This document shows positions 42,068 to 50,072 of a DNA stretch of 64,000 nucleotides, in pieces. This DNA is from Bin52 sp965243345 (lineage in GTDB: Bacteria; Pseudomonadota; Alphaproteobacteria; Thalassobaculales; Thalassobaculaceae). The DNA lies in NCBI GenBank assembly GCA_965243345.1, contig CBDEUR010000003.1, positions 2,914,001 through 2,978,000 on the forward strand, read 5' to 3'. Position 1 is the first letter of the stretch, and each line of letters begins with the position of its first letter. The translations under genes were made by a program, and so were the position numbers. The notes under the pieces are model-generated. The model saw only the letters and a program-made list of their open reading frames with translations. It did no database searches and had not been told where the DNA came from.

Positions 42068-42096
42068 TGTTTAGGCGGAACCCGGCCGTGCCGCAA
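42068..42096 (-). promoter_or_regulatory. Weak candidate promoter of yhhQ-queA
   Basis: On the minus strand TTGCGG (42096-42091), a 17-base spacer and TAAACA (42073-42068), three of six each. It lies 38 bases before the ATG. Confidence 0.28.
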
Positions 42097-42187
42097 CAGG
42101 ACGTCCGGAAGAAGGCGGGCTCGCTTGCGCCCGGTCAGGCCGTCTCCTAAGTTTGGTTCCGGAACGCAACACAGGGAGAATCCGGAC

Positions 42188-43006
42188 ATGGCCAACCGGG
42201 TCGTCGACGAGAGGATCGTCATCGCCGACACCGTGACCAAGCTCGGGGCGGAATGCGCGGGCCGCGTGGTGCTCGGCGGATCGCACGGCGGGGTCTACGC
42301 CGCCTACTGCGCGGTCAAGGCCCGGGCCAGGGGCGTGATCCTGAACGATGCCGGCCGCGCGAAGGACGACTCGGGTGTCGGCGGCGGCGTCTACTGCCAG
42401 GACCTCGACATTCCCTACGCCACCGTTGACACCATGTCGTGCCGCATCGGTGACGGGGAAAGCGCGTTCCGCGACGGGGTCATCTCCCATGCCAACCCGC
42501 TCGCGGCCTCGCTCGGTGTCGCACCGGGCATGCCGGCGCGCGAGGGTGCGGACCTCATGTGCCGGGCGGCGCTGTCGGACCGGCCGGTCCCGGCCTACGC
42601 GGAGGCACGCACCGAGCTGCCGTGTCCGCCGGGCACCCGCATGATCGTGCTGATGGATTCGGCCTCGCTGATCGTCGACGAGGACGTCGGCCGGATCGTG
42701 GTCACGGGCAGCCACGGCGGCGTGCCGAGCCCGGATCCGGCGACAGCACTCAGGGTCGACGCGCATGCCGGTTTCTTTCACGATGCCGGCGTTGGCAGGG
42801 ACCGGGCGGCGCTCGGACGGCTGGCACCGCTCGACGACCGGGGCATCATCGCCGCCACGGTGGCCTGCATGAGCGCGCGGATCGGCGACGGCGCCTCGAT
42901 CTACCATGACGGGGTGCTGAGCCACCTCAACCGGACCGCGGCCGCGGCCGGGGCCGCGGCCGGCATGCCGGCACGCGACTTCATCGACACTCTCGCCGGG
43001 AACTGA
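42188..43006 (+). CDS. Uncharacterised protein with two similar halves (GSHGG repeat protein)
   Basis: A 272-residue protein I cannot place in a named family. Its halves are related: GGSHGGVYAAYCA (30-42) with TGSHGGVPSPDPA (173-185); LNDAGRAKDDSGVGG (52-66) with FHDAGVGRDRAALGR (197-211); and MSCRIGDGESAFRDGVISH (83-101) with MSARIGDGASIYHDGVLSH (228-246), each followed by AxGxAxGMPAR. The offset is a constant 145 residues, so it arose by duplication and fusion. No signal peptide or membrane helix. GXSXG exists only in half one (GGSHG, Ser32). ATG 42188 has GGGAGAA upstream. The next gene starts three bases after the stop. Confidence 0.8.
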   Translation: MANRVVDERIVIADTVTKLGAECAGRVVLGGSHGGVYAAYCAVKARARGVILNDAGRAKDDSGVGGGVYCQDLDIPYATVDTMSCRIGDGESAFRDGVISHANPLAASLGVAPGMPAREGADLMCRAALSDRPVPAYAEARTELPCPPGTRMIVLMDSASLIVDEDVGRIVVTGSHGGVPSPDPATALRVDAHAGFFHDAGVGRDRAALGRLAPLDDRGIIAATVACMSARIGDGASIYHDGVLSHLNRTAAAAGAAAGMPARDFIDTLAGN

Positions 43007-43009
43007 GAC

Positions 43010-43693
43010 ATGGCACTCTATGGCACGGGCATGCTGATGACCTTCACCCAGCCGGATGCGGCGGGCGAGGAGGACTTCAACGAATGGTACAACCGCGAGC
43101 ACATCGACGAACGGGTCTGGATGCCCGGCTTCCACCGCGCGCGCCGCTATGTCGACTGTACCGGGGATGCGCGCATCAGGTACTTCGCGACCTACGAGAC
43201 CGATACCGTCGAGGACCTGTCTGCTCCGGAATACATGAAGCTCCTCGCCGACCAGTCCGACTGGTCGAAGCGGGTAATGAAGACCTTCACCGACTTCGAC
43301 CGGGTCACGGCCAGGGTCACCGTTGACCTGTCGCACGGCTTTGCTGGCGCCTGCGCCTTCGCGCGGTTCCATCCTGCGCCGGAGATGATGGACGGGCTGC
43401 GCCGGCACCTCGCCAACACCCTGCTGCCGGAACTGGTTGCCCGTCCCGGCATGGTCGGAGCGGTGCTGGCGGAAAACGACCTCGCGGTGGTCAACGAGGG
43501 ACGCAGGGCCCAGGGCGTGCCGATCCCCGAAAACGAGACACCGCAGTGGATCGTGCTTCTGGAAGGCCAGACAGGCCACGCCACCGCCGCGGCGCTGCGC
43601 GCCGGGTTCGGGGCCGGTCTGCCCGACCACGGCGTGGCCGCGGCAGACATCGATACCGGCAACCATATCCTGTTGTTCGGCAACAACCGGTAG
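43010..43693 (+). CDS. EthD-like dimeric alpha/beta-barrel protein of unknown function
   Basis: A 227-residue soluble protein. The N-terminal half has EEDFNEWYNREHIDERVWMPGFHRARRY (pieces, near 20-47), the pattern seen in EthD-like and related ferredoxin-like barrels (EWY-EH-ERxxxPGF). The second half (from ~110) looks like another such module with LLPELVARPGMVGAVLAENDLAVVN (pieces). Function unknown; such proteins often act as small oxygenases, isomerases or accessory proteins. It follows the duplicated protein at 42188 by three bases and precedes tgt by seven, so the three are probably co-transcribed. Confidence 0.65.
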   Translation: MALYGTGMLMTFTQPDAAGEEDFNEWYNREHIDERVWMPGFHRARRYVDCTGDARIRYFATYETDTVEDLSAPEYMKLLADQSDWSKRVMKTFTDFDRVTARVTVDLSHGFAGACAFARFHPAPEMMDGLRRHLANTLLPELVARPGMVGAVLAENDLAVVNEGRRAQGVPIPENETPQWIVLLEGQTGHATAAALRAGFGAGLPDHGVAAADIDTGNHILLFGNNR

Positions 43694-43700
43694 ACCACGC

Positions 43701-44816
43701 ATGCCGACGGGCTTCGGGGTCACGGCCACCGATGGCATGGCCCGGCGCGGTCGGCTTGACACGGCACACGGCTGCGTCGAGACACCCGCCTTCATGCCGG
43801 TCGGAACCGCGGCAACCGTCAAGGCGATGCTCCCGTCCTCGGTCCGTGCCGCCGGAGCGCAGATCCTGCTGGGGAACACCTACCACCTGATGGTGCGGCC
43901 CGGAGCCGAGCGCATCGCGAAGCTCGGCGGGCTGCACCGGTTCATGGGATGGGACGGGCCGATCCTGACCGATTCCGGCGGCTACCAGGTGATGTCGCTC
44001 GCCGGCCTGCGCCGGATCCGCGAGGACGGCGTCACCTTCCGCAGCCACGTCGACGGGTCACGCCACCACCTCTCGCCCGAAGCCTCGATCAGGGTCCAGG
44101 ACCTGCTGGGCGCCGACATCACCATGGCGTTCGACGAGTGCACGCCCTGGCCGGTCGACGAGACGGAAGCCGCCTCCTCGATGCGACTGTCGATGCGCTG
44201 GGCTGAACGTTCACGCCGCGCGTTCCGCGACCGGGCGGGCGCGGGGCTGTTTGGCATCGTCCAGGGCAGCGTCTACCAGGCGTTGCGCGCGGAGTCGGCG
44301 GAGACCCTGGCCGGGATCGGGTTCGACGGCTACGCGGTCGGCGGGCTCGCGGTCGGCGAGGGCCGCGACGAGATGCTCCGGGTCCTCGCCGGAACGGTCC
44401 CGCTGCTGCCGCATGACCGGCCACGCTACCTGATGGGCGTCGGCAAGCCGCGGGACCTGGTGGACGCGGTCCGGCACGGTATCGACATGTTCGACTGCGT
44501 CCTGCCCACCCGGTCCGGACGCAACGGCCAGGCATTCACGCGGCACGGTCCGGTCAACCTGCGCAACCGGCGTTTCCTCGACGATCCGCGCCCGCTCGAC
44601 GACACGTGCGGCTGCCCGGCGTGTGCCGGTTTCTCCCGCGCCTACCTCGCCCACCTGGTTCGCGCCGGCGAGATCCTGGGAGCGATGCTGCTGAGCTGGC
44701 ACAACCTGCACTACTATCAGGAGCTGATGGCCGGGATCCGCGCCGCGATCGACCGGGGGGAGTTCGAACGCTTTGCCGCCGATTTCCACCGGGAACAGGA
44801 CGCGGGGGTGCCGTGA
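43701..44816 (+). CDS. tgt: Queuine/preQ1 tRNA-ribosyltransferase
   Basis: A 371-residue Tgt that swaps guanine 34 of certain tRNAs for preQ1. Signatures: CVETPAFMPVGTAATVKAM near 25-43, LLGNTYHLMVRPG, the catalytic aspartate in LTDSGGYQVMSLAGLRR, FGIVQGSVYQALRAESAE, RYLMGVGKPRDLVDAV, DCVLPTRSGRNGQAFT, and the zinc site CGCPACAGFSRAYLAHL with the later SWHNL. ATG 43701 lies seven bases after the EthD-like gene; an in-frame extension to 43437 is inside that gene. The stop overlaps queG by GTGA. Confidence 0.95.
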   Translation: MPTGFGVTATDGMARRGRLDTAHGCVETPAFMPVGTAATVKAMLPSSVRAAGAQILLGNTYHLMVRPGAERIAKLGGLHRFMGWDGPILTDSGGYQVMSLAGLRRIREDGVTFRSHVDGSRHHLSPEASIRVQDLLGADITMAFDECTPWPVDETEAASSMRLSMRWAERSRRAFRDRAGAGLFGIVQGSVYQALRAESAETLAGIGFDGYAVGGLAVGEGRDEMLRVLAGTVPLLPHDRPRYLMGVGKPRDLVDAVRHGIDMFDCVLPTRSGRNGQAFTRHGPVNLRNRRFLDDPRPLDDTCGCPACAGFSRAYLAHLVRAGEILGAMLLSWHNLHYYQELMAGIRAAIDRGEFERFAADFHREQDAGVP

Positions 44817-46003
44817 GCACGCCGGTCCGACAACGCGTGCTCGATGCGGCGCGTGCGGCCGGTTTCGATGCGGCCGGGATCGCCCCGGTTGCCGTCGGAG
44901 CCCGCGAGCAGGCGCGGCTCGACGGCTTTCTTGCCGGCGGCGAGCACGGCGACATGGACTGGATGCTGCGCACGGCGCAGCGCCGGCGGGATCCGGCGCG
45001 GCTGTGGCCGCCGGCACGCTCGGTCGTGGTGGTTGCCGCCAACTACGGCCCGGCCCGGCCACCGCTCGGGGACCTGGCCCACCGCGGGCGCGGCAACATC
45101 TCGGTCTACGCGCGCAACCGCGACTACCACGACATCATGAAAAAGCGGCTGAAGCGGCTCGGACGTTGGATGAGCGAGACCTTCGGATGCGAGGCGCGGG
45201 TGTTCGTCGACACCGCCCCGGTGCTCGAGAAACCCCTGGCCCGGGCGGCCGGCATCGGCTGGCAGGGCAAGCACACCAACCTGGTCAGCCGCGAATTCGG
45301 GTCCTGGCTGTTCCTGGGCGAGGTCTTCACCAGCCTCGAGCTCGAGCCCGACACGCCCACGCCCGACCACTGCGGGACCTGTCGGCGCTGTCTCGACATC
45401 TGTCCGACCGACGCCTTCCCGGCGCCCTACACGCTGGATGCGCGACGCTGCATTTCCTATCTCACCATCGAGCACAAGGGTCACATCGCCCGGGAGTTCC
45501 GCGTCCCCATGGGCAACCGGATCTTCGGGTGCGACGACTGCCTGGCAGTCTGTCCGTGGAACAGGTTTGCGCGCACCGCCCGCGAGGCCGGGTTCATTCC
45601 CCGCGACGACCTCGACCTCCCGGAGCTGGCCCCTCTGCTCGAGCTGGACGACGCGGCGTTTCGCGCCCGGTTCTCCGGCTCGCCGGTCAAGCGCCTCGGG
45701 CGCGACCGGTTCCTGCGCAACGTGCTGATCGCAGTGGCCAATGCCGACGGTCCGCTGCCCGCCCGGGTGCACGACCTGCTCGACGATCCGTCGCCGCTGG
45801 TTCGCGCCATGGCGGTCTGGGCACTGGGCCGGCTGGCGCCACCGGAGCAGGTTGCGGCGCTGCGGGAGACCAGGATGCCGGGAGAGCCCGACCCGCAGGT
45901 CCGACGCGAATGGACCCACACCCTCGGGAGAGATGGTCATGGACACCGAGACCTTTCGCCGGCACGGCCACGCCCTGGTCGACTGGATGGCGGACTACCT
46001 TGA
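44813..46003 (+). CDS. queG: Epoxyqueuosine reductase
   Basis: A 396-residue cobalamin- and Fe-S-dependent reductase that completes queuosine in tRNA. Signatures: HGDMDWMLRTAQRRRDPARLWPPARSVVV (pieces) near 45-73, the proposed proton donor Asp133 in FVDTAPVLEKPLARAAGIGWQGKHTNL (pieces), and two 4Fe-4S clusters in CGTCRRCLDICPTDAF (near 187-202) and CDDCLAVCPWN (near 240). A HEAT-like repeat follows (LLDDPSPLVRAMAVWALGRL). The start is GTG 44813, overlapping tgt by GTGA. Its 3' end overlaps the decarboxylase gene by 65 bases. It needs B12, and cobT/cobS/cobC are in the same window. Confidence 0.94.
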   Translation: MSTPVRQRVLDAARAAGFDAAGIAPVAVGAREQARLDGFLAGGEHGDMDWMLRTAQRRRDPARLWPPARSVVVVAANYGPARPPLGDLAHRGRGNISVYARNRDYHDIMKKRLKRLGRWMSETFGCEARVFVDTAPVLEKPLARAAGIGWQGKHTNLVSREFGSWLFLGEVFTSLELEPDTPTPDHCGTCRRCLDICPTDAFPAPYTLDARRCISYLTIEHKGHIAREFRVPMGNRIFGCDDCLAVCPWNRFARTAREAGFIPRDDLDLPELAPLLELDDAAFRARFSGSPVKRLGRDRFLRNVLIAVANADGPLPARVHDLLDDPSPLVRAMAVWALGRLAPPEQVAALRETRMPGEPDPQVRREWTHTLGRDGHGHRDLSPARPRPGRLDGGLP

Positions 46004-47354
46004 GGACGTCGCGGACCTCCCGGTCCGCGCCCAGGTCCCGCCCGGTGCGATCGCGAACAGCCTGCCGGTCTCTCCGCCGAGGCGCGGCGAGGACATGGAG
46101 ACGATCTTCGGCGACTTCCGCAGGATCGTCCTGCCGGGCATCACACACTGGCAGCACCCGGACTTCTATGCCTACTTCCCGGCCAACTCGAGCCCGCCGT
46201 CGGTGCTGGCCGAAATGCTGACCGCCACGCTCGGTGCGAACTGCATGCTGTGGCAGACCAGTCCGGCGGGAACCGAGATGGAAACCCGGATGACCGACTG
46301 GCTGCGGCAGATGATCGGCCTGCCGGAGGGATTCCATGGCGTGATCCAGGACACGGCGTCGTCCGCCATCCTCTGCGCCCTGCTGACGGCACGGGAACGC
46401 AGCACCGGCTGGCAGGCCAACAGCCAGGGACTGGCCGGGCGTGAACCGCTCATCGCCTACACCTCGGCCGAGGCGCACAGCGCCACCGTGAAGGGCGCCG
46501 GCATCGCCGGCTACGGCCGTGACAACGTGCGCCTCATCGAGGTGGACGAGGCATTCGCCATGCGCCCCGACCGTCTCGAACAGGCCATCCGCGCCGACCG
46601 GGAGGCCGGGCTCCATCCGGCCTGCGTGGTGGCGTCGCTGGGGACCACCGGGGTTGGCGGCTGCGACCCGCTCCGCGCGACTGCTGAAATCTGCACCCGG
46701 TACGGGCTGTTCCTGCACGTGGATGCCGCCTGGGCCGGATCGGCCCTGCTGCTGCCGGAACACCGGGCCATGGCCGACGGACTCGAACTGGCGGACAGCC
46801 TGGTGTTCAATCCGCACAAGATGCTGATGACCAACTTCGACTGTTCGGCCCATTACGTGCGCGATCGCGACGCGCTGGTCCGCACCTTCTCGATCCTGCC
46901 GGAGTTCCTCAAGGGCCGGGAAGGTGTCAGCGTGATCGACTACCGCGACTGGGGCGTTGCGCTCGGCCGCCGGTTCCGGGCGCTCAAGCTCTGGTTCGTG
47001 ATCCGCTCCTACGGGATCGAGGGACTGCAGGCGATCCTGCGCCGGCATATCGCGCTTGCCGCCGAACTCGAGCAGATGGTCGCGGAGGCCGACGACTTCG
47101 AGCTCATGGCGCCCCGCTCGCTGTCGCTGCTGAACCTGCGCTACCGCCCGCCAGGGATGACCGACGAGGCCGAACTCGAACGGATCAACCGGGCGCTGCT
47201 CGAGCGGCTGAACGACTCGGGCCGGGTCTACTTCACCCAGAACCTGGTGAAGGGGCGGTTCGCCATTCGCTGGTCGATCGGCCAGACCCGGACCGAACGT
47301 CATCACGTCGAGGCCGCCTGGGCCCACGTGCAGCGGACGGCCCGGTGCGCCTGA
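45939..47354 (+). CDS. PLP-dependent aromatic-L-amino-acid decarboxylase family protein
   Basis: A 471-residue group II decarboxylase. The PLP lysine is Lys294 in VFNPHKMLMTNFDCS; His180 (SAEAHSATVKGA) stacks on the ring and Asp262 (LHVDAAWAGSA) binds its nitrogen. ITHWQHPDFYAYFPANSS near 68-85 is the aromatic-decarboxylase/tyrosine-decarboxylase signature. Expected product: an aromatic amine (tyramine, tryptamine or phenethylamine), or an aldehyde in aldehyde-synthase homologues. ATG 45939 has GGGAG eight bases before it; ATG 45933 is an alternative. The start lies inside the queG end, so translation may be coupled. Confidence 0.87.
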   Translation: MDTETFRRHGHALVDWMADYLEDVADLPVRAQVPPGAIANSLPVSPPRRGEDMETIFGDFRRIVLPGITHWQHPDFYAYFPANSSPPSVLAEMLTATLGANCMLWQTSPAGTEMETRMTDWLRQMIGLPEGFHGVIQDTASSAILCALLTARERSTGWQANSQGLAGREPLIAYTSAEAHSATVKGAGIAGYGRDNVRLIEVDEAFAMRPDRLEQAIRADREAGLHPACVVASLGTTGVGGCDPLRATAEICTRYGLFLHVDAAWAGSALLLPEHRAMADGLELADSLVFNPHKMLMTNFDCSAHYVRDRDALVRTFSILPEFLKGREGVSVIDYRDWGVALGRRFRALKLWFVIRSYGIEGLQAILRRHIALAAELEQMVAEADDFELMAPRSLSLLNLRYRPPGMTDEAELERINRALLERLNDSGRVYFTQNLVKGRFAIRWSIGQTRTERHHVEAAWAHVQRTARCA

Positions 47355-47415
47355 CCCGTGACCACGACGCACGGGGGACGGGGCCGCGCCCTGTGCCGGC
47401 CACCGGAGGGTCCGG

Positions 47416-49125
47416 ATGACGGGCGGACCGTACGAGGGTGACGCCGGTATCAGCCGCGCCGCGCTCTACGAGACGGTGCAGGCCCGGGACCTTCATTCCT
47501 GGCTCGAGCCCTGGCTGCCGGAGGCCCCGGCACTGGTGCTTGACGTCGGGGCAGGTTCCGGGCGCGACGCCGCCTGGCTTGCCGATGCCGGCCACGAGGT
47601 CGTTGCCGTCGAGCCGTCGGCGACCATGCTGTCCGAGGCCCGGCGCCGGCATCCGCGCTCGACGATCTCCTGGATACGGGACAGCCTGCCGGCGCTCGAG
47701 CGCATCTACAGGCAGGCATTCGCCTTCGACCTGGTACTGCTGAGCGCGGTCTGGATGCATGTCGGTCCCGAACACCGGGAACGCGCGTTCCGCAAGCTGG
47801 TCGGCCTGCTGAAGCCGGGCGGCCGGCTGGCGATCACCTTTCCCCACGGCACGGTCGACCGCTCGCGGGGACAGCATCCCGCGTCCGTCGACGAGGTCGA
47901 GAGCCTGGCGCGCCGCCACGGCGCCTTCCTTGCCTTCCAGGACCGGGACCGGGACAGGCTCGGGCGTGCGGGTCTCGAGTGGGCCCGCCTGCTGGTGCGC
48001 CTGCCCGACGACGGAACCGGGGCGCTGCCGCTGCTGCGCCACGTGATCCTGAACGATGCCAAGTCATCCACCTACAAGCTCGGGCTGCTGCGTGCCATCG
48101 CGCGCGCATCCGACGGCGCGCTTGGCATGGCCATCCCCACGGACCGTGATGTCGCCGTCCCGCTGGGCCTCGTGGCGCTGAACTGGCTGCGCCTGTACCG
48201 GCCGCTCGTCGATGCCGGGTTCCCTCAGGCACCCCGCAATCACGGGCCCGACGGTCTCGGCTTCGCCGGAAAAGGATGGCACCAGATCAGTGAACTCAAA
48301 CTGGCACCGCCCGAGCTGCGGGTCGGATCCCTGCTCTCGGGCGAGCGGGCCGCCGGAGTGCACCGGGCGCTCGCGGACATCGCGGCAACCATCGCCAAGA
48401 TGCCGGCTACGCACACCACCTGGCCCGGATCCGCCGAGCCGATCTTCCGGGCCAGGAAGGGAACTGCCGGAAAGGCGCCCGGCCGGATCCTGATCGACCG
48501 GGACTATCTCGCCCGGTTCGGAGAACTCAGGGTTCCACTGCACCTGTGGCGCGCGCTGTCGCGCTACAGCTGCTGGATCGAACCGGCGGTCACCGCCGAA
48601 TGGATCCGGCTGATGGACGACTATGCCGGGAGGCAGGGACGATCGCTCGACCGCGCGGCACTGGCCCACGCCATGACGTGGTCCGAGCCGTCACGTGATG
48701 TCGGACCGTCACGCGACCGGGCGCTCGAACTCGCCGGGAAGGGAGCGCTCTACTGCGTCTGGTCGGGACGGCGCCTGCGCGAGACTCACTTCGACATCGA
48801 TCACTGCATTCCCTGGGCCGCCTGGCCCTGCGACGACCTGTGGAACCTGCTGCCGAGTGCTTCGGCCATCAACAGGCAAAAGAAAGACCTGTTGCCCTCG
48901 GCCGGCGCGCTTGCCGCCTCGCGGGAGCGCATTCTCGAGTGGTGGGAGGCCGCCTATGTCCGCCGTGCGGAGATGAGCGAGCGGTTCTTCGTCGAGGCCC
49001 GCTCGTCGCTGCCACTGTTCGACGAGCCGGAGGCGAAGGTCGAGGTGCTGTTCGACGGGCTGCACGCCCGGCGCCAGTCCCTGGTCACCGACCAGCGCGT
49101 GGACGAGTGGATGCCGAGGCGCTGA
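47416..49125 (+). CDS. Fusion of a class I SAM methyltransferase and an HNH nuclease
   Basis: A 569-residue two-enzyme fusion. Residues ~12-175 are a Rossmann methyltransferase: motif I VLDVGAGSGRDAAWLA (41-56), acidic Glu67 in VAVEPSATML, FDLVLLSAVWMHV, LLKPGGRLAITFP. This is the small-molecule/Methyltransf_25 type, with no DPPY or PCQ motif of DNA methyltransferases. Residues ~205-400 are an unassigned helical region opening VILNDAKSSTYKLGLLRAIAR. Residues ~445-495 are an HNH site: YCVWSGRRL, Asp462-His463 in FDIDHCIPW, Asn477 in WNLLPS and Asn486 with two lysines in INRQKKDLLP. Both catalytic cores look intact. It starts 61 bases after the decarboxylase. Role unknown; nucleic-acid defence or modification is only a hypothesis. 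Confidence 0.78.
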   Translation: MTGGPYEGDAGISRAALYETVQARDLHSWLEPWLPEAPALVLDVGAGSGRDAAWLADAGHEVVAVEPSATMLSEARRRHPRSTISWIRDSLPALERIYRQAFAFDLVLLSAVWMHVGPEHRERAFRKLVGLLKPGGRLAITFPHGTVDRSRGQHPASVDEVESLARRHGAFLAFQDRDRDRLGRAGLEWARLLVRLPDDGTGALPLLRHVILNDAKSSTYKLGLLRAIARASDGALGMAIPTDRDVAVPLGLVALNWLRLYRPLVDAGFPQAPRNHGPDGLGFAGKGWHQISELKLAPPELRVGSLLSGERAAGVHRALADIAATIAKMPATHTTWPGSAEPIFRARKGTAGKAPGRILIDRDYLARFGELRVPLHLWRALSRYSCWIEPAVTAEWIRLMDDYAGRQGRSLDRAALAHAMTWSEPSRDVGPSRDRALELAGKGALYCVWSGRRLRETHFDIDHCIPWAAWPCDDLWNLLPSASAINRQKKDLLPSAGALAASRERILEWWEAAYVRRAEMSERFFVEARSSLPLFDEPEAKVEVLFDGLHARRQSLVTDQRVDEWMPRR

Positions 49126-49131
49126 GGCCCC

Positions 49132-50016
49132 CTACCCGGTCTCCATCGGCAGGGTCTCGTCGCGCGACCATTCCGACATCGAGTTGTCGTAGAGCCCCAC
49201 GTTCTCGTGACCGAGCATGACCAGCAGCATGGCGGTGGCGCTCGCCGCGATCCCGCCGCCGCAGTAGGTCAGGACGCGTTCGGCGCTGTCCGCTCCGACG
49301 CCGGCGAACCGGGCCGCGATCTCCCCGGCCGGCAGAAAGGCGGTGGTCTCGGGATCGAGCAGTTCCGCGGTCGGCACGTTCACGCTGCCGGCAATGCGCC
49401 CGACCCGGCCGTAGGCGCGCCCGCCGGTCCCCGTATGCTGATCGCGCGCCAGCGCGTTGACCGTGCACACCCCGCCGTTGCCGACAGCCGCCAGCACCTC
49501 GTTACTGCCGACAATCAGGCCCTCCCTGGGGCGCGGCGTGAAGGTGGCAGGCGCATAGGATGCGGGTTCGGTGGACACCGCGCGGCCCTCCCGCGCCCAC
49601 TTGGTGAAACCGCCGTCGAGCACCCGGACCCGGTCGAAGCCGAAGGCCCGCAGCATCCACCACACACGCGTCGCCCACTGCGGAGAGGTCGTGCTATAGA
49701 GCACCACCGAGGCGTCATCGCCGAGCCCGTGGCGGCCGACCGCCTCGGCAAACCGGTCGGCATCGGGAAAGGTGAAACGATACTGGCTGTCGCTGTCGGA
49801 GAGTTCCCCCTGCAGATCCAGGAAATCGGCTCCCGGGACATGTCCACGGTCGTAGTCTGCCCTGCCGCTCTCCACCGTGTAGGGCAGGGTCGGGTGCGGA
49901 AGCAGGTGGGTGGTGCAGTCGTAGACCCTCAGGTCGGCATCACCGAGACGGGTTTCCAGCTCCGCCGTATCGATCAGGACGTCGGGGTGCCGGTATCCGG
50001 ACGCGCTGGCGGTCAT
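49132..50016 (-). CDS. sseA: Thiosulfate/3-mercaptopyruvate sulfurtransferase (two rhodanese domains)
   Basis: A 294-residue tandem rhodanese. The N-terminal domain is inactive (LYSTTSPQWATRVWWMLRAFG, no cysteine), as is usual. The C-terminal domain holds the catalytic cysteine in LTYCGGGIAASATAMLL (CGGGIA form). LDGGFTKWAREGR lies between them. It transfers sulfur from mercaptopyruvate or thiosulfate to cyanide or thiols. The start at 50016 has GAGGAG seven bases upstream; ATG 50022 is too close to it. It converges on the HNH fusion gene (six bases between stops) and is divergent from the EamA transporter. Confidence 0.9.
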   Translation of the reverse strand: MTASASGYRHPDVLIDTAELETRLGDADLRVYDCTTHLLPHPTLPYTVESGRADYDRGHVPGADFLDLQGELSDSDSQYRFTFPDADRFAEAVGRHGLGDDASVVLYSTTSPQWATRVWWMLRAFGFDRVRVLDGGFTKWAREGRAVSTEPASYAPATFTPRPREGLIVGSNEVLAAVGNGGVCTVNALARDQHTGTGGRAYGRVGRIAGSVNVPTAELLDPETTAFLPAGEIAARFAGVGADSAERVLTYCGGGIAASATAMLLVMLGHENVGLYDNSMSEWSRDETLPMETG

Positions 50017-50072
50017 GGACATGCTCCTCGTGCTGGTGCCGCACCGGGCGGCGGCGGCGGTCACTCTACCTG

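Noticed and set aside
40795..42150. Open frame of 451 codons on the plus strand
   Set aside because: Complement of queA and yhhQ; low-complexity His/Gly/Arg product.
42031..42187. preQ1 riboswitch in the yhhQ leader
   Set aside because: No A-rich tail or pseudoknot layout of the preQ1 classes is visible; only a weak promoter.
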